A DNA stretch of 64,000 nucleotides from Bathynomus jamesi. Taxonomy: Eukaryota > Arthropoda > Malacostraca > Isopoda > Cirolanidae. Location of the stretch: positions 211,501 to 275,500 of the forward strand of contig JAJOZX010001731.1 of NCBI GenBank assembly GCA_023014485.1, given 5' to 3'. Position numbers and translations under genes: made by a program. Shown here piece by piece: positions 54,799-63,848 of the stretch. The notes below the pieces were generated by a model that had not been told where the DNA came from, ran no database searches, and saw nothing but the letters and a program-made list of their open reading frames with translations. Numbering within the stretch: the stretch's first letter is position 1; every line of letters starts with the position of its first letter.

Positions 54799-55186
54799 GG
54801 TGCTACTATAGCGTGATTCCTACCTCGATTCGGCGGTCTGCCTTTTAATTATAGCTTCTTACCTTGTTTACTAATTGCTTGTTTACATTCCAATGTCCAT
54901 CGCCCTTGACGATTGGTTAGGTTTAGTCATGATATTTTCGTTAGTTTTAACGAAAATATCGTGACTAAACCTAACCAATCGTAGGTAGACCACATACTAT
55001 AGTAGCACCGAAACTATTTTTTAAATAAATAAAATTGAATAATAAATAGCATTTAATATTTATTATATTTTCATTTATACCTTGGATAGGAATCACACTC
55101 GACAGTACTGTAGTTTCGAACCAAAACGGGTAGGAATCACCCTATAGTATCGAAGTCACCGGTAGGAATCACGCTATAGTAGCACC
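54799..55186. mobile_element. 388-bp Merlin-type MITE, AATAGTCG duplication
   Basis: The ends are GGTGCTACTATAGCGTGATT and the exact inverse AATCACGCTATAGTAGCACC, about 26 bases each. The 8-bp sequence AATAGTCG flanks it exactly (54791-54798 and 55187-55194). GGTGCT ends and the 8-bp duplication match the coding element at 58042-60141. Inside is a palindromic GGTTAGG-type MITE (54899-54990). Confidence 0.92.
54899..54990. repeat. palindromic GGTTAGGT MITE, member 3
   Basis: GACGATTGGTTAGGTTTAGTC is followed by a GATATTTTCGTTAG centre and the inverse arm. It sits inside the 54799-55186 MITE. Confidence 0.8.
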
Positions 55187-55562
55187 AATAGTCGAGAATT
55201 GTAAGGTCATTACTATATTGATAGTTAATAACTCAAACGGTATCTAAACAATCAGGTCAGATAAACAGAACATGGACCTACCATTTTAGAAACCCAAAAG
55301 GAATCTTTTCCAAATGGACAACCCCATGCGATTTAGGTGAAATTTTTATTATACACATATCTTAATGTCGTGACAATAGAAATATTTTTTATGGGGAACT
55401 GTGCAGAAGGTAAAGTAAAATGGAAAAAAAAAATATGGAGAACTAGTTTGCCGCGCGCACGACGGTTTCCATGCTAACAGACTAAAAATAAAATAAGAAA
55501 TCCTTTATTTAACAAATTTTTAACAAAGCAGTTGTTTTACTGAATAAATAATAGTGATTTAT

Positions 55563-56470
55563 TTAGGAAAATTTTTTTTTTGTGTCTCTTAGTATTTTCT
55601 TGAATAAATCCTTATTTTTTTTCCTTTGTCTCCATATGTACTCGCATAAATATGAGTCTATCATTTGACGATGAGTTCCGCACTGTCGCTTGTTGCGTTG
55701 TTTCAAAGCATGCCAGGTGCTCTCTATAGTTTGCGTGTGGGCACCTGATTCTGGATTAATAAAATTTTGAGAGTAATTTACAGTTTGGTGCTTGTACTGA
55801 TAGTTTTCAATTTTTCCGATACCTTCGTATGCTTTCGACATGTCACTAATAATTGTAGTGCCTGGCCGAATGTTGTTTTTATACAGTTCAGTAATGTTTC
55901 CGCCTTTCTGTTTGGCACTGCATACAGAAATACCTCTTTGGTTTCGCTGCATATGCCGCCAAATACCCATTGCTCCGCTAAAACGCTTCCTTTGTTGTTC
56001 TTACGTCTGCTGAAATACGTTTCGTCTATTTCTACAGTTTGACTTTCTCCACCAATTACGGCTGGCTCTTTCAAGACTGAATCGGCACACACCTGTAATT
56101 AAGATTAGGTTAGGTTAGGTTAGTTAGGTTAGGTCAATTATATATTTATGGTAGGTTAGCTTACCTCTCTTAAATAATTGTTGAAATCTGCTGCGTTTGT
56201 GTGGTTTATGTATAACTCTTTTTCGCAATATTTAATTGACGTATATTATTGTGACCACAAATAAATCAATAATATGATTTTTTTCAAGGCAATGGTCGAG
56301 CCTTCTAGCCATGTATTTTTTCGAACAGACGCATCCTCTTTACAGCTGTTTTTTCTGCAGCGCCATACAATGGTGTTATCTTTTGGTTTTAAATTCATTT
56401 AATGCTTCTTTCTGCATATTTTATTTACTGAAATTATTCCATAATCTTGCAAGAATTTAGCGGCATCATA
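55563..56470 (-). pseudogene. IS1595/Merlin-like transposase with a candidate intron
   Basis: A first part (to about 56398) includes MNLKPKDNTIVWRCRKNSC and a zinc-like C-x4-C. There is one TAA stop (LWSQ*YTS). It is interrupted at 56093-56164 by sequence with GTAAGC...TTACAG borders, which splices NNYLRE to VCADSVLKEP. Then come QTVEIDETYFSRRKNNKGSV (first catalytic Asp) and, after a shift near 55960, a long frame with TIISDMSKAYEGI (second Asp) and GAHTQTIESTWHALKQ (catalytic Glu). The end RDTKKKFS is at 55563. Three or so lesions make it inactive, but the D-D-E set is complete. Confidence 0.83.
56093..56164 (-). other. candidate 72-bp intron in the IS1595/Merlin transposase
   Basis: On the minus strand it begins GTAAGC and ends TTAATTACAG. 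Removing it restores a continuous reading frame (LRE|VCAD). It contains a run of TAACC units, the inverse of TTAGG-like repeats. It is a spliceosomal intron in form only; splicing is not shown. Confidence 0.6.
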
Positions 56471-56949
56471 TTTGGTTTTGATGTTTTCAAATAACCACTA
56501 CAAATTACACGTATCCAACATGGTTTCCAATTGTCAATGAAGCTTCCTTCATAAGCAAATGAAAACTGATTATAATTTGACGCAAACTGTGCAAAGTTGA
56601 ATACCAAAATGCTAGTTACCATGGAAACCGTCATGCGCGCGGCAAACTAGTTCTCTTTATTTGTTCATTTTACTTTACCTTCTGCGCATTTCTCCATGAA
56701 AAAAATATTATTTCTGTTGTCAGGATATTAAGATATATGTATAATAAAAATTTCAGCTAAATCCCGTGGGGTTGTCCATTTGAAAAAAATCCCACAAAAG
56801 TTCTATCGATTGTTCATTTCTAGAAATCGTAGGTTTTTCTGTCTTAATCAAGAGGGATTCTGGTACGGGCCGCTACGACTGGCCCGAATGGTAAATGACG
56901 AGTCCAGAAGAGGGTGGTCATGCTCGACTGAGGGTATGGTTTCTTATCG

Positions 56950-58030
56950 CTGAATAAGGTGGATTAGTTACTATTTTTTCAGTCCTAAACGATCGTCTTT
57001 GTGTTCGAATAACCTACATTTGAAGTTCCTGTTCGATTTTCCTATGTATGTACCATTACAGGTATCACACTTATACGAATAAACAATAGAGGACTGTAAC
57101 TCCTTAGGTATTATATCCTTAAATCTAAAAATTCTTTGTAGGGTTTTATCCTGTTTGAAAATACACCTAACTCTAACTAACAGTTGGGGGTAAAATTCAC
57201 ACAATAATTTAGTAAGTTTGTTTCTCAAGTCAAAGCTGCACCTTCCAGTATATGTAATAGAAAAGTAAATAACTGCTCTGTTAACTGTGGTAGTATACGG
57301 TTTCGGAAGAACAGTCTTTGAGAGTTGTTTACCAATATGAGTGTCAATGAAGTTTTCGGGAAAACCATTTGACTATTTTTTTTTCAAGAATTGTAGTTCC
57401 TTATGTACAGTATTTCAAAGTAATTAGAACAGATATGAAAAATCCGGGTAACTAAAGTGGAAATTAGGTTTCTTTTGTACTGTATAGGAAGCGATGAACT
57501 AAATTTTGTAGTGAAACGAGTGTAAGTGGTTTTTCTGTATATGGAGGTGGCAAAAGCATGACTAATCGTTCTATCATAATATCTAAGAATGGAAGCTTAT
57601 TGGCTTGTTCACATTCAGAGGTGATTGTATATTGTTATGTTGAGAATTCAAATAGGCTAAGAATAAAGGCATATGTTGAGTTCACCCAAAGATACAAATG
57701 TGTCATCCACATATCTTTTATAGAAAAGTGGTTTAAATGTAGATTGGCAGTCCTGTAGCCATGTAGCTTCGTGGAAAGACAGGAATGTATTAGCAAGAGT
57801 GGGTCCGAAGGGGTTACCCATAGCTACACCATCTATCTGACAATATAGTGTTTTATTAAATTGAAAACTCCAGTCCTTGACTGCCAAGGAAAGAAGTTCA
57901 TAGAACTGGGATCAATTGAGACCGTTAATGTTATCCGTAGTCCTAAATAAACTGCCTTCATAGATTTTTATAGTTTCATCCAGGGGGATGTTAGTAAATA
58001 GTGATTTCACGTCAAAACTAGCCATGACAC
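56950..58030 (-). pseudogene. PLE reverse transcriptase and GIY-YIG fragment
   Basis: Read leftward from 58030, MASFDVKSLFTNIPLDETIK holds the first RT Asp. After a stop comes the frame 57657-57887 with YCQIDGVAMGNPFGPTLANT and FYKRYVDDTFVSL (active-site V-D-D). Decayed sequence follows to 57240, then RVRCIFKQDKTLQRIFRFKD and a GIY-YIG start, YKCDTCNGTYIGKSNRNFKC, with RLFEHK. It is cut at 56971. It is more divergent than the 19380 element, so it is a different PLE family. The N-terminus and ends are missing. The Merlin element inserted at 58042 lies exactly at its upstream edge. Confidence 0.82.
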
Positions 58031-58045
58031 CATCATAAAAAGGTG

Positions 58046-58225
58046 CTGGTTAAGTATGCGGTCTACCATCTGAGTTCTGGTTAAGTGTGCGGTCTACCAT
58101 CTGAGTTCTGGTTAAGTGTGCGGTCTACCATCTGAGTTCTGGTTAAGTGTGCGGTCTACCATCTGAGTTCTGGTTAAGTGTGCGGTCTACCATCTGAGTT
58201 CTGGTTAAGTGTGCGGTCTACATCT
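58046..58225. repeat. 31-bp tandem array made of the element's terminal repeat
   Basis: Six direct copies of a unit beginning CTGGTTAAGTGTGCGGTCTA start at 58046, 58077, 58108, 58139, 58170 and 58201, the last degenerate. The unit is the sub-terminal part of the Merlin inverted repeat, so the transposase-binding end is present several times over. The copies are contiguous with no spacers, so this is not a CRISPR array. Confidence 0.95.
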
Positions 58226-58388
58226 TAAATTACACTTTTCTAAATGTATTTAAGGAAAGGAATTAAAATATAAGAAATTTAGTTCAAGAAATATATTTAA
58301 TTACAAAATTTTATTTATTAAAAGAAACCAAAAAAGGTTTGTACAAAATTTTTTTTACAAAATGTTTTGCAAACTCTTATATTAGGCA

Positions 58389-59386
58389 TTACTGTGTGTA
58401 TACAGTGCGAATATCATTTAAGAAGGCTACGAACAGATCCTCTTCCTTTCTTAGCATTTTCCAACAAAAATGGTTTAAATGAGATTGTAGCATTTGCACA
58501 GGAATGCCCCTTTTCTTCTTTAAAATATCTATTTTTGCATCTAGCCAAGAACGTTCCTTTGCTTACGTATGTGCGCCAGTTGCAGGATCCACATAATGTC
58601 TCTGGTGATTAACCGTCTGATGAATATATCCTAGGGTATTCAGGCAAGCATAAGCAGGCCACTCATCCGAATGGATAACTGATCCAACCTTGCATTCTCT
58701 TTGAATAATTGGTATTAAAGTGTCTTTATCACGTCTATTAACATAAAAGTATCTGCAATCCAAGCCTTTTTTCAGTCCGAAAACACAAGGACCATCGATT
58801 CGTGCTCCGTGATTCCTGTTATTCACAATGTCAGCATCGCTATCTTCGAATGAAGGGGTATGATCGCCTGTTAATAGCCTTCCTCGATTGTATTTACGTC
58901 GGCCTGCAAATCGTGCCTCGTCGATCTGTATCGGTTCTTCTGCTGTGCCAACCATTTGTCCCTAGTTGAAACTATGACTCCACATACTTCACGACACATG
59001 TTAAACCAGTCAATAACCGTAGGTTTGGAGATGACTGTTAAAGTGACTGTAGTTAGCACTGGCGTATCCATAATGAAATAGAAGACTAATTCCAAGATTT
59101 CACATAACTTTAGGTTACAGTTTACATGATTATTAAGATCTGTGTAATGAAAAAATTCATTCCCTGCTCTAACGGACCGCGAGGTTTGACATCCTTTCCG
59201 AGGGCATCTTAAAACAGGTCTGAATTCTCCACCTCGATCCTTCTTCCGTTTTTGTTGCATTGCGCTTCCGCATTTGTGGCACGGATCCACATTTTGGAGT
59301 GACTTTATCAGATCATGTTCTCTTAAATATGCAAGTGCTTTTTCTTCATTCACAATGATCTCCCTATAAAAGTCTTTCGCGAGCAT
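58389..59386 (-). pseudogene. IS1595/Merlin transposase with one frameshift and one stop
   Basis: The start is MLAKDFYREIIVNEEKALAY (59386). A zinc-binding region has DPCHKCGSAMQQ and LRCPRKGCQ, as in IS1595 proteins. A frame change near 58965 joins VCGVIVSTRDK to VGTAEEPIQIDEARFAG, which holds the first catalytic Asp. The second is in VGSVIHSDEWPAYACL. After DPATGAHT a TAA stands where Gln is expected. Beyond it, in the same frame, AKERSWLDAKIDILKKKRG supplies the catalytic Glu, and the protein ends DIRTVYTQ at TAA 58389. Only two lesions separate it from an intact gene. Confidence 0.88.
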
Positions 59387-59560
59387 GTTCTATTGAGAGC
59401 GGGGGTGCAAGCAAACAGTTTTTAACAGATGGCTGAAATAAACGGTGCTGGTTAAGTATGCGGTCTACCATCTGAGTTTTGACAGAATATTTTCGTTAAA
59501 ACTAACGAAAATATCACGACTTAACCTAACCAATTATCGAGGGCGTACAGTTGATCTATT

Positions 59561-59851
59561 GGTGCTCTTCCAATATGTGCTCTACCTTAAAATTTACATT
59601 CCAATACGTGATCTACCTTAGATTATTCGGATTAGCAGCAGGTACGTTAGTTAGCCTTATAAGGCTAACTAACGAAAATATCACGACTTAACCTAACCAA
59701 TCGTCAAGGGCTTATAGTTGACCTAACGATTGGTTAGGTTAAGTCATGATATTTTCGTTAGTTAGCCTTATAAGGCTAGTTTCACGGTAGAGCACGTATT
59801 GGAATATGGTAGATCACAGTTTCGCGGTAGAGCACATATTGGAAGAGCACC
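59561..59851. mobile_element. 291-bp Merlin-type MITE nested in the 572-bp MITE, GATCTATT duplication
   Basis: The ends GGTGCTCTTCCAATATGTGC and the exact inverse GCACATATTGGAAGAGCACC are each flanked by GATCTATT (59553-59560 and 59852-59859). The ends differ from those of the 572-bp MITE beyond GGTGCT, so it is a third sub-family. Inside are another pair of inverted blocks (ATTCCAATACGTG) and a palindromic GGTTAGG-type MITE (59645-59785). Confidence 0.93.
59645..59785. repeat. palindromic GGTTAGGT MITE, innermost
   Basis: The arms read GTTAGTTAGCCTTATAAGGC and its inverse on the right, with CGAAAATATCACGACTTAAC inside. The family also occurs at 26325, 27412, 54899 and 59464. Confidence 0.8.
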
Positions 59852-60149
59852 GATCTATTAGTAAATAGTAAATACTATTCCAGAAACAAACAATGTTATA
59901 ATTAATAATAGATCAACTGTACGCCCTTGATAATTGGTTAGGTTAAGTCGTGATATTTTCGTTAGTTTATATTCTGTCAAAACTCAGATGATAGACCACA
60001 TACTTAACCAGCACCAAATAAACTAAGATATATTAAAGTTTATCGTAGCCTTCACGGTTGCCTTTTTGGTAGGTTAGTTGGTTGTAGCTTAATTGTGGTA
60101 GACTGCTCGAAGCTAGGTAGACCGCACACTTAACCAGCACCCATAAAAA

Positions 60150-61005
60150 TTACTGTCATAATTTTTTTTAGCAAATAAAAGAATCCATAACTGTATATTA
60201 GTAGGGGTGGGGGAATCTAACATGTTTGCAGGACGAGTGGTTTCTATTGCCATTTTGGCTGCTGAATACGAATCCGGCTAATTCTTGGACTTAAAATTAA
60301 TTTTTGACCTGGTTCAGTGTTTTTTTTTTCAAAATGGCAGCCAAGAAAATCGATTTTTTTTTTAATGACCAAAAAAACCGGTACCTTTCACATGTAATAT
60401 GTCTTTTCATATGTTTTCATGGTCGCCGAACTCGAAAATGAACAAATGAGAGACATTAGAGTGTGGTTAAGCAAATAGATGACGAAAAATTTGAGAAAAT
60501 ATCCGATCCATATCGAATATAAAGAATGAATGAGGCCTCCCACCTTCAAACCTTTATAACTGATAGAAAAAATAATTAGTTGATAAATGCTTGCTATATT
60601 TTTAATCATGGTTATGGTCATTCTTCAATGTTGTTAAGTATCCAGTGTGTCGTAATAGTGATGTTTTATTAAGGCTTACCTTAGTGTTTTAGCTTGTTCT
60701 GGTGTTCTGGTGTTTGGCTGCTTTCTCTTTTGTGGTTTCTTGAACTATCAATGTTGTGCTAATTTACTTTAATAATAATTGTGTATATTACTTTAATAAT
60801 AATATAGTATATATACTTTAATAATAATAGTAAATAATATACAGTATATATCAAATTCAATATTTGATATAATCTACTTTAATAATTAATAATAATATAT
60901 ATGATACATACATCTAGCATGACTATAATTTGTATTACCTATCATATTTCGATATTATATGCTGACTAATGGGGTTTTACTGTACTTGTAGATCCTAATG
61001 CTTAG
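60150..61005. other. AT-rich spacer, no supported gene
   Basis: Runs of TTTAATAATAATA occur near 60770-60900. I see no coding or terminal-repeat signature that I can support. Confidence 0.6.
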
Positions 61006-61284
61006 TAGGGTAGGTTGATTTTCCGCATTTTTTTAGATATCGACTTTGGACTAGTCGAGATAGTCAGGGCTTAATATGATACTGACAAAAAATTTCAGAT
61101 CCCTAGCTTTAATCGTTTTTTGAGGAAACCGTTTCAAAAATCGTGAAAAAATAGTACCGAAAAATACCTCATTTTCGCAATTTTCGGCCGAAAAAAACAT
61201 GCTATTTTCATAAAAAATCCTGAAAAAAGTTACGATTTTATTGATAAAAGTAAAAAAAACATGTACAGAGTCAAATACACACAT

Positions 61285-61648
61285 TTAGATCCCAAGATCA
61301 TCATAATTTTCACTGTAAGAGCCCTTAGAAGCAAAGGAAGGCCTCATCTGGCGGCTTAGGGCTTTGGCCAGAATGTGTTTGTGCCTTGATTCGAGTCCAT
61401 AAACAGTATGGGAAGCTTCAGATGTCAGCTTCACGGCCCTTTCAACACTCTGAGAATGTGAAGGCAGATGAGACAGCTCCAGCTTGGTGCCATTCAGCAA
61501 TGCTTCTTGAAGCTCCTGGTCAGAAAAGTCTTCTGTGAGAGCAGGTTCACAGATGCCACTTTGAGAAAGGTTGATTAGTTCTGACCAGTGGGTAGCTTCA
61601 ATGTTGATGGCTGTGATCTACAGCCTCTTCTTGGCTGGCTTCCCACTT
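61285..61648 (-). pseudogene. lineage C protein, last exon (C-terminal, candidate Glu)
   Basis: The exon follows a TTTCAG acceptor at 61649-61654. It reads SGKPAKKRL, an in-frame TAG, ITAINIEATHWSELINLSQS, then LNGTKLELSHLPSHSQSVER and ERAVKLTSEASHTVYGLESR, and ends NYDDLGI at TAA 61285. The ERAVKL block corresponds to ERGLKL and ERAIKL in lineage A. The TAG replaces a probable Gln (CAG). Confidence 0.75.
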
Positions 61649-61754
61649 CTGAAAGAATAATAATTCACTTATTTTTTATTCCAGTTTAAGATTTAATCCC
61701 TATTAGTCTCAGAATTGCTGATTTAAATTAAACTTAAATTAAAAAAAAAAAAAA

Positions 61755-61893
61755 CCCGAGTTCTATAAATCCCCATAATCGAATTTTTTTTCAGAAGGAA
61801 GGTAAGATTATTCCCATTATCAGAGGGGAAGGGGGAAATTGGGATAAGAAAATGTGAAAAAAAATTCGATTATGAGGATTTATAGAACTCGGG
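61755..61893. repeat. inverted-repeat insertion in an intron
   Basis: The arms CCCGAGTTCTATAAATCC and its inverse, each about 37 bases and reaching CGAATTTTTTTTC, flank a short centre. It lies within the presumed intron between 61649 and 61964. This is a small MITE or hairpin. Confidence 0.78.
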
Positions 61894-61964
61894 CCTTTTT
61901 TTTTATTAAGTAAAACCCCGTAATCAAATTTTTTTTCACATTTTTTAAATTAATAAATGCTTAC

Positions 61965-62622
61965 ATGATGGACAGAATTTTCTTGAGAGCAACTTCTCTC
62001 ACTTCCAAGTCATCAGACTTCATCATGGAGTATAGCACATTCTCGGGCAGCAAGGCAAAAGCATTGTACTTCAGGTTCTTGAAAGCAACACCCTGGATTT
62101 CTTCAGACTGCTGCTTGATCCTCTGGATCATGTTGAAGATGTTCAGCTGCTGATTGTGGAACTTGCTGTCCCTTTTGATCTCAAACCAACTGACTGCATA
62201 CACTTCCACAATGAACTTGATGGCCTGGTAAAGCTTATCCTGTAGTTCTGGAGGGTAAGCACCTCTGGTCCACAGAAACATCAATCTAATTGCCAAAGTC
62301 AAACATCTTGCATGGTTTAATGGTCCAATTTTCCAGGCAGCAAATCTTGGGTTGACTTTGCCCCTGGAAATTCCAAGCACATACTCCAAAAGAAGCCTCT
62401 CCTCAGCAAATTCCATGTCATCCAGGGGGCCACTGAGTTTGGTGAATTCCACTTGTGGCAGATCTTGGTAGTCAATTTCACAGAGTTTTCCCAGCGGACC
62501 AGTGAAAGCAGTGGGACTTTTGGTACTGCCATCAAGATGCTTGAAAACAGCTCTGAAAGGAAGCTCATTCTGATGGAGTGAACAGCCAATGGTGTGCAAT
62601 TTCCGCTCAATTTTATTTTCCA
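61965..62622 (-). pseudogene. lineage C protein, middle exon (C-x2-H region)
   Basis: The 212-codon open part begins LENKIERKLHTIGCSLHQNE, where the C-x2-H pair is CSLH. It continues LPFRAVFKHLDGSTKSPTAF, TGPLGKLCEIDYQDLPQVEF, PRFAAWKIGPLNHARCLTLA and IRLMFLWTRGAYPPELQDKL, and ends VREVALKKILSIM at a GTAAGC donor (61964 leftward). It has no lesion. On its 5' side at about 62622 it meets the inverted segment, so it is cut off from the exon that should precede it. Confidence 0.8.
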
Positions 62623-62624
62623 GA

Positions 62625-63190
62625 GCGCCATGGAACTGATCACGGGTGATGTTTCTTCCAATCTTGGGGCAAGTCTTGCTAATGCCTTCCTCCTGGACTT
62701 ACAAGCTATGGATCTGCTTAAGCCTGGCCTTGATGTGAAACAGATAATAGTTGATAATCGAAAATGGACAAGGAAAAAGCTAGAATGAAAGTAAAAAGTG
62801 ATGAAAAGCACAATGAGGGTCTGGAAATTTAGTCTGTATTGGGGTTGATGGGAAAGTTGAAAAGGACACTTTGCTGTACATAGAAGTTAAGGATGAAAAT
62901 GGGGAGACTAAGATGAAGAATGGAAAGGGACAAGAGCACCATTTGACTTTCACAAAGGAGCTGGGAACTGAAAGTGGAACATATCTTACTCACAGCGTCA
63001 TCCCAATTAAAGGTGCGACTGGAGTTCTTCTTGGTGAAGAAGTTGCTAGTGTCTTGGAGGAGTTTAACAGTGTTCATACCCTGAAAGCTGTCCTCCTTGA
63101 CAACACAAATACAAACACTGGCTGGGAGGGAGGCTGGGGGTCTTCAAAAAGCTGTAACCTCCACTTGGGTGCCTCCTTGGCTTGAACTCC
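62625..63190 (+). pseudogene. lineage C protein, inverted segment with both catalytic Asp motifs
   Basis: The plus strand reads ITGDVSSNLGASLANAFLLD, LLKPGLDVKQIIVDNRKWTR, then after a stop and shift GVDGKVEKDTLLYIEVKDEN (first Asp) and LTKAVLL-like sequence ending VLLDNTNTNTGWEGG (second Asp). This is exactly the part that the minus-strand exons lack between SSGESG and LENKIERKLH. The segment has therefore been inverted within the gene. It ends near 63190, where the frame is lost. Confidence 0.78.
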
Positions 63191-63611
63191 AGCTTCACCA
63201 CCAGATGGCTGAAATGAAAATAAAAAATAAATTACTAAAGCGAAAATGGGGGAAAATAGGGGAAAAAGTAGGGAAAAATATGGGTAAAAATGGACGAAAA
63301 TGGGCGGAAATAAGAATAAATTACTTAAACGAAAATGGGGGTGAAAAGTGGGAAAATAGGGGGAAAAATTGGTAAAAATTCAGGTAAAAAGTCGGCGAAA
63401 ATGGGCGAAAAAAAGAATAAATTACTAAAGCGAAAATGGGGGAAAATAGGGGAAAAAGTAGGGAAAATATGAGTAAAAATCGACGAAAATGGGCGGAAGT
63501 AAGAATAAATTACTAAAGCGAAAATGGGGAAAAAAGGGGGGAAACAGGGACAAAAAGTAGGGATAAATTTGGGTTGAAATGGGATAAGATATTAGAAAAA
63601 AAATATATTAC
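63191..63611. repeat. purine-rich ~100-bp tandem repeats in an intron
   Basis: Three or four imperfect copies of a block with AATAAATTACTAAAGCGAAA followed by GGGGGAAAATAGGGGAAAAA lie between about 63215 and 63560. They sit between the inverted segment and the exon donor at 63611. Confidence 0.8.
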
Positions 63612-63848
63612 CTCTCCTGATTCTCCTGAGCTGGATTCAAAAGAAATATCTTGTGAAGGTGTGGAGGCAAAAGTGACCAAATCCACTTCCTGCTGCTGTT
63701 GAATCTGGCTCTGTAATCTTTCTGCTTCAGCTGCAGCCCTCTGGTCTCTCTTCACAGCAGCTTTATCCACAGATCCCTGCTGGAAAGAGCCCATGGGTCC
63801 TATTTTGGCCCTCTGATTTCTCAAGTATTCCCTCTCCTCTACTGGAGC
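63612..63848 (-). pseudogene. lineage C protein, upstream exon
   Basis: The exon lies between a TTTCAG acceptor (63849-63854) and a GTAATA donor (63606-63611). It reads APVEEREYLRNQRAKIGPMG, SFQQGSVDKAAVKRDQRAAA, a glutamine-rich stretch, and DISFESSSGESGE. The EYLRNQRAK...DKAAVKRDQRA block matches FLKMQREK...DKAVAKKEQRA of lineage A copy 1, which ties the lineages together at the N-terminal side as well. It has no lesion. Confidence 0.75.

Larger units (their letters stand above)
55271..56843. mobile_element. IS1595/Merlin-like element with ~200-bp inverted ends
   Basis: The left arm (about 55271-55475) and the right arm (about 56615-56843) are inverted repeats that share AAATGGACAACCCCA, GCAGAAGGTAAAGTAAAATG and ACTAGTTTGCCGCGCGCA. 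Between them is a minus-strand transposase of the ISXO2/IS1595 type, the bacterial group related to eukaryotic Merlin. I could not find an 8-bp duplication at the edges, so the exact ends are uncertain. Confidence 0.78.
59444..60015. mobile_element. 572-bp Merlin MITE nested in the element, AAATAAAC duplication
   Basis: The ends are GGTGCTGGTTAAGTATGCGG and, inverted, GGTGCTGGTTAAGTATGTGG. AAATAAAC flanks it exactly (59436-59443 and 60016-60023). It has the same ends as the host element but no transposase, so it is a deletion derivative that hopped into a full-size relative. Confidence 0.94.
58042..60141. mobile_element. Merlin/IS1595-type element, 2.1 kb, CATAAAAA duplication
   Basis: The left end GGTGCTGGTTAAGTATGCGG and the right end, inverted, GGTGCTGGTTAAGTGTGCGG are about 23-base inverted repeats. 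CATAAAAA flanks it exactly (58034-58041 and 60142-60149). It encodes a DDE transposase on the minus strand. The left end has been amplified into a 31-bp tandem array. On the right, a 572-bp MITE of the same family is inserted at 59444-60015, which itself contains another. Confidence 0.94.

Noticed and set aside
56103..56141. Run of TTAGG-like units as a telomere remnant
   Set aside because: Only a few imperfect units are present, inside the candidate intron of a transposase.
58046..58225. Possible CRISPR array of 31-bp repeats
   Set aside because: The repeats are contiguous with no spacers, and the unit is the end of a DNA transposon in a eukaryotic setting.
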